From: Fusobacteriaceae bacterium
GTDB taxonomy: Bacteria; Fusobacteriota; Fusobacteriia; Fusobacteriales; Fusobacteriaceae
Assembly (NCBI GenBank): GCA_030625925.1
Contig: DAOUPY010000133.1
Span: 1 to 5,412 of the forward strand
Length of the DNA: 5,412 nt
Direction: 5' to 3'
Positions 1 to 5,412 of this stretch are shown here, in pieces. A program made the translations under genes and the position numbers. A model generated the notes under the pieces. It was given only the letters and a program-made list of their open reading frames with translations. It was not told the DNA's origin and did no database searches. How positions within the stretch are numbered: the stretch's first letter is position 1; each line of letters begins with the position of its first letter.

Positions 1-1541
1 TTTTTACTCAACTTTATTTCAAAATCAAAGGCTGAAACTAAACTAGAATTTACCTTAATAACTTTATCATCCTCTAATTTTGATAAGATCTCTAAATAGT
101 TTTTATTTTTAATTTTTTTAGAAAAAACCTTATTCCTGATAGTTGAAGTATTTTCTCCTATGAGGAGCGGATTTTTACTATGAAACTCCTCCAGCATAGA
201 TAAAAGTTCTGCCTTTTTCTCTTCTAAGAAGTTTTTATGCATATATATAGTTTCATTTAAGGCTGTTAACTCTAAAACTTCCTTATTTTCAACTAATTTT
301 TCCAATGATTTAGTGATATCTTCAGCACTTCCAAAATTTAATTTTATATCTTCAAAAGATGGATATTTAGAACTTAATTCCTCAATGACGCTGGATAGTT
401 TAATACTGTTATCGTTCTTCCCACCCTTTAATTTTTCGATTAATTTTTCATCAAATCTTTTAGCCTTTGCAGCCATTGGATTTAGGATAGTTACTCCTCC
501 GATAGTAAACATAGGGGAATAATTACGAAGTATTCCCAGATCTCCAGTGAATCCAACCAATTCCTTCTCTAAGATCAACTGGGCATAACCGCTGTCTCCA
601 GCTTTTAATTCCTGTTGATCCAGTAATTTTATTCTACAGATGATCTCTTTGGTTCCATGATGAAATCTAACCCTCTGGTTATTTTTCAGGATCTTACTGT
701 TGGAAGACAGATAATTTATCTCTACATCCATAAGTCTGGTTACAGAAAGAGAATTAGGAGTAGCTACTACACTTCCCCTTTTTATATCTTCCTTGTCTAT
801 CCCTGCAAGGTTTATAGCACATCTATTCCCTGCACTGAGCGTATCTACACTCAGACCGTGATTTTGTATCCCTCTGATCTTTGCTACCCTGTCACCTGGA
901 TATATCTGCAACGAATCTCCTACTTTTAAGTCTTTTCCCTGAGATGTTCCTGTGATGACCGTTCCAAATCCCTTTACACTAAATGATCTGTCTACCGACA
1001 TTCTAAAAACTATTTTTTCACATTCTTCATCTTTGATAGTTTCTACTAATTCACTCAATGAATCTTTTACTTCCTGGTAAGAATTTGGATTATCTATAGA
1101 AGTTTCAATCATAGAAGCCCCGCTTAAAAAACTTCCTCCTAACTCTTCTTCTATTTCATGTCTTACTTCCAACACCCTTTCTTTACTTGCCATATCACAC
1201 TTAGTTATCACTATAACACCGTGATGGATTCCTAAAAGCCTCACTATATCAAAATGCTCACGAGTCTGGGGCATTATTCCATCATCAGCGGCTACTACTA
1301 ACATAACTATATCTATTCCTGTAGCTCCTGCCATCATATTTTTTACAAATTTCTCATGTCCCGGAACATCTATTATCCCTACTTTTTCTCCATGTAGATC
1401 GAGGTAACTAAATCCTAAATCTATGGAAATTCCCCTTTTCTTTTCTTCTGGTAATCTATCGGTATCTACCCCTGTAAGGTTTTTTATTAACGTAGTTTTA
1501 CCGTGATCTATATGTCCTGCCGTTCCAATTACTATACTCAT
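1..1541 (-). CDS. selB: Selenocysteine-specific elongation factor SelB (partial, 3' end beyond window)
   Basis: SelB is the EF-Tu-like GTPase that carries selenocysteyl-tRNA(Sec) to the ribosome and binds the SECIS hairpin of selenoprotein mRNAs through its C-terminal winged-helix domains. I translated the minus strand by hand: 513 codons stay open to the window edge with no stop or frameshift. The GTPase domain shows GHIDHGKT (residues 9-16), a switch region around RGISIDLGF (36-44), DVPGH (58-62) and TKCD (113-116). Beta-barrel domain 2 begins near residue 175, with a GFGTVITGT motif at 191-199, and domain 3 runs to about 355. Lysine- and glutamate-rich helical sequence from about 365 fits the first winged-helix repeats. 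Full-length SelB is usually somewhat over 600 residues, so the last winged-helix domains, which contact SECIS, lie outside. The ATG at 1541-1539 overlaps the selA TGA (ATGA), and an AAAGGG Shine-Dalgarno 9 bases upstream lies inside selA. Translational coupling to selA is therefore likely. Confidence 0.96.
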   Translation of the reverse strand, partial: MSIVIGTAGHIDHGKTTLIKNLTGVDTDRLPEEKKRGISIDLGFSYLDLHGEKVGIIDVPGHEKFVKNMMAGATGIDIVMLVVAADDGIMPQTREHFDIVRLLGIHHGVIVITKCDMASKERVLEVRHEIEEELGGSFLSGASMIETSIDNPNSYQEVKDSLSELVETIKDEECEKIVFRMSVDRSFSVKGFGTVITGTSQGKDLKVGDSLQIYPGDRVAKIRGIQNHGLSVDTLSAGNRCAINLAGIDKEDIKRGSVVATPNSLSVTRLMDVEINYLSSNSKILKNNQRVRFHHGTKEIICRIKLLDQQELKAGDSGYAQLILEKELVGFTGDLGILRNYSPMFTIGGVTILNPMAAKAKRFDEKLIEKLKGGKNDNSIKLSSVIEELSSKYPSFEDIKLNFGSAEDITKSLEKLVENKEVLELTALNETIYMHKNFLEEKKAELLSMLEEFHSKNPLLIGENTSTIRNKVFSKKIKNKNYLEILSKLEDDKVIKVNSSLVSAFDFEIKLSK

Positions 1542-2941
1542 ATTGTATCAATCCCTTTACTCAAAATTTCATAAATACTATCCATATCATCCTCATTCAA
1601 AGTTTTACAGTCTAAAATTAGTCTTCCTCCTTGAATCCTGCCAACTATAGATAATGAATTATTCCGAAGAACCCTTTCTAGTTTAACAATACTGCTTCCT
1701 ACATAAGATATGGCTACCCCAAAACTATCCATAAGTTCCGTAGGCATAGATCCTCCTCCGATCATTGCATTAGTTTCAACAAGATCCACTTCTAAAGTTT
1801 CTAGAGTTTTTAACTTTTCATATAAAATATGAGCTCTTTTTTCTACCTCATCTTTCCCCTCTAAGATCATTCTGAGAGTAGGAATATTTTTTATAGCTTC
1901 CGATTCATCTAAATACTCCCTCAAAGTCACTTCCAAGGCAGCTATAGTTAACTTACTTACTCTTAGAGTACGTAAAAGATTATTTCTTTTCATCTTTTCA
2001 ATATACTGTCTTTTCCCTACTATTATTCCAGCTTGAGGTCCTCCTAAAAGTTTATCCCCGCTAAATGTAACTACATCTATTCCGGATTTTAAACTCTCTT
2101 GAACTGTAGGTTCTTTCTTATATCCATATTTAGCAAAATCTACCAGTACTCCACTGCCTAAATCTTCAATAGAGATCAACTTTTTATCTCTGGCTAATTT
2201 AGATAACTCTTCATTTTTTACTTCTTTCGTAAATCCCATGATCTTGTAGTTAGAAGTATGAACTTTTAGAAGTGCTTTGGTTTCAGGTGTTATAGCCTCC
2301 AAATAGTCCTTCTTATGAGTTCTATTTGTCGTTCCTACCTCTATCAGCTTTGATCCGCTATATTCCATTATAGCGGGAATCCTAAAGGATCCACCTATCT
2401 CTACTAATTCCCCTCTAGAGACAATCACTTCACTGTCCTTAGTCAGGGTATCTAAAACTAGTAATACCGCTGCCGCATTATTATTTACTACCAGGGCACT
2501 CTCTGCTCCTGTAATATCACAGATTAATTTTTCAATATGGGAATATCTGCTTCCCCTCTTACCAGTAGGTATATCATATTCCAGATTATTATAGTTGCTG
2601 GCTATATTTACTATATTTTTCACACTACTCTCCATTAATTTAGACCTTCCTAAATTAGTATGAATAATCGTTCCTGTAGCATTAATTACCCTTTTGAGAT
2701 TCAATTGATTTTTGGATTCAATCAGCTTTATTATCTTGTTGGTGATCTCTATTTTCAGATCTTCCTTATCTATCTCTATATCAACTAGTCTTTTATTTAA
2801 TATCGCTTCTCTATAAAATGCAATTCCCTCACGAATAGATTTAATTAAAATATTATATGGAACATCATCTTTATATTTTTCTAATTTTTCACTTATTAAA
2901 AATTCATCTACCTTTGGCAGATTTGATAACAATCTTTTCAC
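1538..2941 (-). CDS. selA: L-seryl-tRNA(Sec) selenium transferase SelA
   Basis: SelA is the PLP-dependent enzyme that converts seryl-tRNA(Sec) to selenocysteyl-tRNA(Sec) using selenophosphate; the E. coli enzyme is a homodecamer. The product is 467 residues, a normal family length. Visible motifs are the N-terminal LSNLPKVDEFL segment (5-15), INATGTIIHTNLGRS (86-100), VVNNNAAAVLL (151-161), and FSGDKLLGGPQAG (293-305). K297 in the last motif aligns with the E. coli PLP lysine K295. The start codon is GTG (2941-2939), supported by a run of six G (2955-2950) 8 bases upstream and by the good match of the N-terminus to the family. It follows selD with only 22 bases between, and its TGA overlaps the selB ATG, so all three genes are probably one transcript. 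Nothing is missing or truncated. Confidence 0.97.
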   Translation of the reverse strand: MKRLLSNLPKVDEFLISEKLEKYKDDVPYNILIKSIREGIAFYREAILNKRLVDIEIDKEDLKIEITNKIIKLIESKNQLNLKRVINATGTIIHTNLGRSKLMESSVKNIVNIASNYNNLEYDIPTGKRGSRYSHIEKLICDITGAESALVVNNNAAAVLLVLDTLTKDSEVIVSRGELVEIGGSFRIPAIMEYSGSKLIEVGTTNRTHKKDYLEAITPETKALLKVHTSNYKIMGFTKEVKNEELSKLARDKKLISIEDLGSGVLVDFAKYGYKKEPTVQESLKSGIDVVTFSGDKLLGGPQAGIIVGKRQYIEKMKRNNLLRTLRVSKLTIAALEVTLREYLDESEAIKNIPTLRMILEGKDEVEKRAHILYEKLKTLETLEVDLVETNAMIGGGSMPTELMDSFGVAISYVGSSIVKLERVLRNNSLSIVGRIQGGRLILDCKTLNEDDMDSIYEILSKGIDTI

Positions 2942-2955
2942 CTTTAAATCCCCCC
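2941..2955 (-). promoter_or_regulatory. Ribosome binding site fixing the GTG start of selA
   Basis: The minus strand shows six consecutive G residues (2955-2950) preceded by AAA. An 8-base AT-rich spacer separates them from GTG at 2941-2939. There is no nearby ATG in frame, so this purine block decides the start. It sits in the 22-base gap after the selD stop. Confidence 0.75.
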
Positions 2956-2963
2956 TTTATCGC

Positions 2964-3986
2964 CTATATAACTTTCATTCTATATGTATTTTTTTTCACA
3001 ACTTCTCCCACAAGGCTGGATTCTATATCCAGTTCCTCTAAGTCTGCTAGAAGTTTATCTGCATCTTCATTTGCTACACTTATAAGTAAGCCCCCTGAAG
3101 TTTGCGGATCAAACAATATCTCCTCCATAGGAAACGAAACTCCTTCTAAAACTACTTTATCTCCCAGATGTTTTCTATTTTTTTGTCCGGCAGAGGTAAT
3201 CAAGAATTCTTCAGCATATTCATAGGCTTCCTTTATATAAGGCACTTTTTTACTGTCTATTATTATACTGATCTCATCATTCAGCATCTCTGATAGGTGT
3301 CCTAAGAATCCGAATCCAGTTACATCTGTACACCCATTTACCTCATATTTTTTCATCTTTTCAGCTGAATATTTATTCAGTGTTTCCATGAGTTTTATAG
3401 CTTCCTTGTAAGAACGATCGTTGGCTTCTCCTACATTATGAGCTGTAGTTACTATTCCAATTCCAAGGGGTTTTGTCAGGATTAATTTATCTCCTGTCTT
3501 ACACGTGTTATTGGCTATTACCTTATCAGGGTGTACCACTCCTGTTACAGACAACCCATATTTTGGATTTTCATCATTTACAGAATGTCCTCCACTTAAG
3601 ATTCCACCTGATTCCGTTACTTTTTCAGCTCCGCCACGTAAAATTTCCCCCAATATATTCGGATCTAATTTTTCTGGGAAGCACACTATATTTAATGCCG
3701 TAAGTACATCTCCACCCATTGCATATACATCACTGAGAGAGTTAGCTGCTGCTATCTTTCCATATGTATACGGATCTTCAACTATGGGAGTAAAAAAGTC
3801 TAACGTCTGAATTAAAGCCATATCCTCACTTACCTTGTACACTGCAGCGTCATCAGCACTATCAAATCCAATAAGTAGATTCTCATCATATGCCTTTGGG
3901 ATATGAGCCAACACTTTTGATAGAACACCCGGTCCTATTTTAGAAGTTCAGCCTCCACCGCTGCAAAATTTTTTGAATTTATTCAT
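2964..3986 (-). CDS. selD: Selenide, water dikinase SelD (selenophosphate synthetase), itself a selenoprotein with in-frame UGA
   Basis: SelD makes selenophosphate from selenide and ATP, the selenium donor for SelA and, where present, tRNA selenouridine formation. The frame runs from ATG 3986-3984 to TAG 2966-2964, 340 residues when UGA at 3950-3948 (codon 13) is read as selenocysteine. The N-terminus reads [13 protein letters not shown] then TSKIGPGVL. It aligns with E. coli SHGAGCGCKISP so that U13 replaces catalytic Cys17, S15 replaces Cys19 and K16 matches Lys20. Other motifs are DDAAVY (45-50), [11 protein letters not shown] (83-93), GGHSVND (132-138), [11 protein letters not shown] (220-230) and DPQTSGG (293-299). 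D46, D86 and D221 match the family metal ligands. GGAGGT lies 6 bases before the ATG. An upstream in-frame ATG at 4013 overlaps the -10 box and lacks a ribosome site. The GTG at 3914, where a UGA-as-stop reading would begin, omits the active site and is not the real start. It is the first gene of the selDAB transcript. Confidence 0.96.
3913..3950 (-). promoter_or_regulatory. Bacterial SECIS element and selenocysteine UGA codon of selD
   Basis: The UGA (3950-3948) is followed directly by a foldable hairpin. The lower stem is ACUU (3947-3944) with AAGU (3916-3913). After an internal loop, the upper stem AUAGGAC (3938-3932) pairs with GUUCUAU (3926-3920) over 7 pairs, one of them G-U. The apical loop is CGGGU (3931-3927). 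Known bacterial SECIS elements sit about 16-37 bases past the UGA and have a G among the first two loop bases. Here 16 bases separate UGA from the loop and the second loop base is G. SelB would bind this hairpin to deliver selenocysteyl-tRNA. The fold is a hand prediction. Confidence 0.85.
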
Positions 3987-3992
3987 CTTATT

Positions 3993-3998
3993 ACCTCC
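3993..3998 (-). promoter_or_regulatory. Ribosome binding site of selD
   Basis: The minus strand carries GGAGGT (3998-3993), a near-perfect Shine-Dalgarno, with a 6-base spacer to the ATG at 3986. It decides the start in favour of 3986 over the in-frame ATGs further upstream at 4013 and 4001, and over the GTG downstream of the selenocysteine codon. Confidence 0.85.
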
Positions 3999-4011
3999 CA
4001 TATTTTTTTCC

Positions 4012-4040
4012 ATTTTAACATTTTTCCCATGTTAATTCAA
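4012..4040 (-). promoter_or_regulatory. Predicted sigma70-type promoter of selDAB
   Basis: On the minus strand, TTGAAT (-35, 4040-4035) is separated by exactly 17 bases from TAAAAT (-10, 4017-4012). The -35 box matches the first four consensus positions and the -10 box matches five of six. A transcription start near 4005 would give a leader of about 20 bases, just enough for the GGAGGT site. No terminator lies between this promoter and selD. AT-rich DNA yields chance matches, but the spacing and position are good. Confidence 0.6.
4015..4035. repeat. Perfect inverted repeat TTAACAT-N7-ATGTTAA over the selD promoter (operator candidate)
   Basis: TTAACAT (4015-4021) and ATGTTAA (4029-4035) are exact reverse complements around a 7-base spacer. 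The repeat fills the promoter spacer and touches both the -10 and -35 boxes, the usual place for a repressor operator. The centre-to-centre distance of the half-sites is 14 bases; that is unusual but possible for a dimeric regulator. No regulator gene is present in the window, so the binding protein is unknown. A role only as an mRNA hairpin is unlikely because most of it lies upstream of the predicted transcription start. Confidence 0.45.
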
Positions 4041-4071
4041 TGTAAGAGTGGAAGTAGTACTCAATAATCAT

Positions 4072-4091
4072 AAAAAGCAACGTGACGCTGC
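4072..4091 (-). terminator. Short intrinsic-terminator-like hairpin upstream of selD
   Basis: The minus-strand RNA reads GCAGCG (4091-4086), a UCA loop, then CGUUGC (4082-4077). This is a 6-pair stem with one G-U pair, followed immediately by five U (4076-4072). The stem is short but G/C-rich against an AT-rich surround, and it lies just before the selD promoter. It could end a transcript starting between 4222 and 4100, or be a second stop for read-through from msrAB. There is no U tract on the plus-strand side. Confidence 0.5.
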
Positions 4092-4204
4092 ATCCAGATA
4101 GTTACAATATAAGTTTTTATAATCTTTTATTTATTCCATAAAATTTAGCACAAAATTCTATATTTATGAAATATATTATTAGTATTTTAAGGATGCCCCT
4201 CGGG

Positions 4205-4222
4205 AGTATAATTTCTTATACT
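4205..4222 (-). repeat. Inverted repeat forming a 7-pair hairpin with GAAA loop
   Basis: AGTATAA (4205-4211) and TTATACT (4216-4222) are exact reverse complements around four bases. In minus-strand RNA the loop is GAAA, a GNRA-type tetraloop. It starts directly after the U tract of the msrAB terminator. The minus strand here also contains TATACT (4210-4205), which could serve as a -10 box, but no convincing -35 box lies 16-18 bases upstream. Function is unknown. Confidence 0.4.
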
Positions 4223-4250
4223 AAAAAAAGAAGGATTTTTAAATCCTTCT
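4223..4250 (-). terminator. Intrinsic terminator of msrAB
   Basis: The minus-strand RNA has AGAAGGAUUU (4250-4241) pairing perfectly with AAAUCCUUCU (4238-4229) around a 2-base centre. In practice the innermost A-U pairs would open to make the loop. Seven T follow, the first belonging to the stem (4229-4223). It lies 58 bases past the msrAB stop. The plus-strand side has no U run, so it acts leftward only and separates msrAB from the selDAB transcript. Confidence 0.88.
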
Positions 4251-4308
4251 CTTCATAAGAGTCCATATAAATACTTTACCTCAAAATTAACATTAAAACG
4301 TTATCTAG

Positions 4309-5331
4309 TTATTTATCCTTAAACAACCTCTTAAATTCACCATAACCCTCTTTCTCTAAATCTTCTACCGGGATAAATTTGAGAGACGCTGAATTCAAAC
4401 AATATCTAAGCCCTGTAGGCTCTGGACCATCGTTAAATAAATGACCCAAATGGGCATCTCCATCCTTACTCCTAATCTCTATCCTTTTGTTGAGTAATCT
4501 ATTATCTTCCTTTTTCACAATATTTTCTGCAACTAATGGTTTGGTAAAACTGGGCCACCCTGTTCCAGACTTATATTTATCTACTGAGCTAAAAAGTGGT
4601 TCTCCAGAGATGATATCCACATAGATCCCGTCTTTTTTATTATCCCAGTATTTATTTTTAAATGGTGGTTCTGTAAAATCTTCCTGTGTTACTTTAAACT
4701 GTATATCTGTTAATTTTTCCTTCAATTCATACCTCCCCCAGTCTTTTCTATCTTTTCCCCAAATTTCATCCAAAAAATCATCCCTTCCAGAACGCATCCT
4801 ATAATATTTGTATCTCAATGATTTTTTTTTGTAATAACCTTGATGATATTCTTCAGCTTTATAAAAAATACTAGCAGGTAAAATAGGTGTGATTACTTTG
4901 TTTCTATATACCTTTCTTTTCTCTAGATTTTTTTTAGACAGCTCTGCTTTTTCCCTCTGGGTTTCATTAAAATAAAATATAGCTGTAGTATATCCATGCC
5001 CCCTGTCTGTAAATTGTCCTCCTGGGTCTGTAGGGTCTACCTGTTTCCAATAAATTTTCAAAAGCTCCTCATAGGTAATCTGATTTGGATTATATATAAC
5101 CTCTACAACCTCAATATGGCCTCCTGAACCATAGTTCTCATAGATAGGATTACTAGTGGTTCCCCCAGTATATCCAGATACCACAGATTTAACACCCTCC
5201 ATTTTTTCAAAGGGGTGCTCCATACACCAAAAACACCCTCCTGCAAAGACAGCTTTCTCATACTCGGCTCCATATAGGTTAAGACTCATTAAAATAATTA
5301 ATAGTGTTATCAATTTCTTCATGATGATCAT
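4309..5331 (-). CDS. msrAB: Exported bifunctional peptide methionine sulfoxide reductase MsrA-MsrB
   Basis: The enzyme reduces methionine-S-sulfoxide (MsrA part) and protein methionine-R-sulfoxide (MsrB part), repairing oxidised proteins. Residues 4-22 (MKK, then a hydrophobic run ending LYGA) look like a signal peptide with no lipobox cysteine, so action outside the cytoplasm is inferred. MsrA spans about 24-190, with GGCFWC (31-36, catalytic C33), [11 protein letters not shown] (70-80, acid E74) and AEEYHQGYY (159-167). MsrB spans about 201-330, with GEPLFSS (243-249), SGTGWPSF (255-262), DAHLGH (292-297) and [11 protein letters not shown] (309-319, catalytic C311). Only three cysteines exist: C33, C36 and C311. 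The four zinc-binding cysteines of many MsrBs are absent, and T257 stands where E. coli MsrB has Cys63. The start is M1 (5331) or M4 (5322). AAGGAG (5340-5335) is close to M1, while GAGG (5335-5332) is 9 bases from M4, and M4 gives the more typical signal peptide. Confidence 0.95.
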   Translation of the reverse strand: MIIMKKLITLLIILMSLNLYGAEYEKAVFAGGCFWCMEHPFEKMEGVKSVVSGYTGGTTSNPIYENYGSGGHIEVVEVIYNPNQITYEELLKIYWKQVDPTDPGGQFTDRGHGYTTAIFYFNETQREKAELSKKNLEKRKVYRNKVITPILPASIFYKAEEYHQGYYKKKSLRYKYYRMRSGRDDFLDEIWGKDRKDWGRYELKEKLTDIQFKVTQEDFTEPPFKNKYWDNKKDGIYVDIISGEPLFSSVDKYKSGTGWPSFTKPLVAENIVKKEDNRLLNKRIEIRSKDGDAHLGHLFNDGPEPTGLRYCLNSASLKFIPVEDLEKEGYGEFKRLFKDK

Positions 5332-5412
5332 CCTCTCCTTTAATAGGTTTTATTCGTTTAAAATGATAAAATAATTTATTTAATATCTAATATACTAAAT
5401 ACTAAAAAAAAA
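5332..5412 (-). promoter_or_regulatory. Upstream region of msrAB with ribosome binding site; promoter not clearly resolved
   Basis: AAGGAGAGG (5340-5332) on the minus strand is a strong ribosome site for msrAB. The rest is almost pure A/T. A TATCAT hexamer could be a -10 box, but the bases about 17 upstream match the -35 consensus poorly, so I do not assign a promoter. The right edge is a run of nine A on the plus strand, which reads as a U tract in minus-strand RNA. It could be the tail of a terminator of a gene beyond the window, but its stem is not visible. Confidence 0.4.

Larger units (their letters stand above)
3987..4308. other. Intergenic region between msrAB and selD
   Basis: This 322-base gap has no credible coding frame on either strand; only very short open stretches occur. 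From the msrAB side it holds the msrAB terminator (4250-4223), a hairpin (4222-4205), an AT-rich stretch without recognised function (about 4204-4096), a second terminator-like hairpin (4091-4072), and the selD promoter, palindrome and ribosome site (4040-3993). GCATCC (4090-4095) and GGATGC (4191-4196) are complementary across the AT-rich stretch. A tRNA-Sec gene was looked for because selC can lie near sel genes, but no TpsiC-arm or acceptor-stem pattern was found. Confidence 0.7.

Noticed and set aside
657..929. Plus-strand open frame of 90 codons
   Set aside because: It lies wholly within selB on the opposite strand and shows no recognisable protein features. The same holds for open frames at 313-522, 2857-3225, 3473-3703, 3505-3810 and 5156-5374, which mirror selB, selA/selD, selD or msrAB.
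1..1541. Frameshift or truncation in selB
   Set aside because: Hand translation from 1541 to the window edge is continuous and SelB-like throughout; the missing C-terminus is due only to the window boundary.
3912..3914. GTG at 3914 as the start of SelD
   Set aside because: It lies 12 codons after the UGA, would drop the catalytic residue and Lys16, and has no ribosome site. The upstream ATG at 3986 has a near-perfect one and the frame continues through UGA.
3948..3950. UGA as a disabling nonsense mutation (selD pseudogene)
   Set aside because: The codon sits exactly at the known Cys/Sec position, is followed by a SECIS-type hairpin, and the operon encodes the Sec machinery. The rest of the protein is intact.
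4160..4174. ATATTT-ATG-AAATAT inverted repeat
   Set aside because: It is a short A/T-only palindrome in AT-rich DNA, expected by chance and not next to any other signal.
4040..4200. tRNA-Sec gene (selC) between msrAB and selD
   Set aside because: No conserved TpsiC-arm sequence, long variable arm or acceptor stem can be built on either strand; the GCATCC/GGATGC pair encloses almost pure A/T.
5224..5235. MsrA as a second selenoprotein (some MsrA proteins carry Sec in the GCFW motif)
   Set aside because: The codons at GCFWC are TGC and TGT, so both positions are cysteine. No in-frame UGA occurs before the TAA stop at 4309.

Overview
The window is AT-rich (low GC by eye) and every recognised gene lies on the minus strand. 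Codon use is strongly A/T-biased. Gene content is an exported MsrA-MsrB fusion followed by a selD-selA-selB cluster. This fits an anaerobic, selenocysteine-using bacterium, most likely of the Fusobacteriota, with AT-rich Clostridia as the alternative. That assignment is an inference from protein flavour and base composition; no rRNA or other marker gene is present.

Layout in transcription order (right to left). Positions 5412-5332 are an AT-rich upstream region with a strong ribosome binding site. Positions 5331-4309 encode a secreted methionine sulfoxide reductase fusion (msrAB), ended by a clear intrinsic terminator at 4250-4223. Positions 4308-3987 are a 322-base gap. It holds that terminator, a small hairpin, a second short terminator-like hairpin (4091-4072), and a good sigma70-type promoter for selD (4040-4012) whose spacer carries a perfect 7+7 inverted repeat. 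Positions 3986-2964 encode selD, 2941-1538 encode selA (GTG start), and 1541 to the left edge encode selB, which overlaps selA by ATGA and is cut by the window before its last C-terminal domains.

The three sel genes form the bacterial selenocysteine pathway. SelD makes selenophosphate, SelA uses it to convert seryl-tRNA(Sec) to selenocysteyl-tRNA(Sec), and SelB delivers that tRNA to UGA codons marked by a SECIS hairpin. SelD is itself a selenoprotein here. An in-frame UGA (3950-3948, codon 13) sits exactly where E. coli SelD has catalytic Cys17, and a SECIS-type hairpin follows it directly. A standard gene call that reads UGA as stop would lose the first 24 residues, including the active site, and start at the false GTG at 3914.

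The consequence, by inference, is a self-dependent circuit: making full SelD needs the products of selD, selA and selB, and the UGA lies at the very beginning of the tricistronic message. The most open questions are the palindrome on the selD promoter and the unexplained 150-base stretch between the two terminators. No tRNA-Sec gene (selC), mobile element or CRISPR array was seen.
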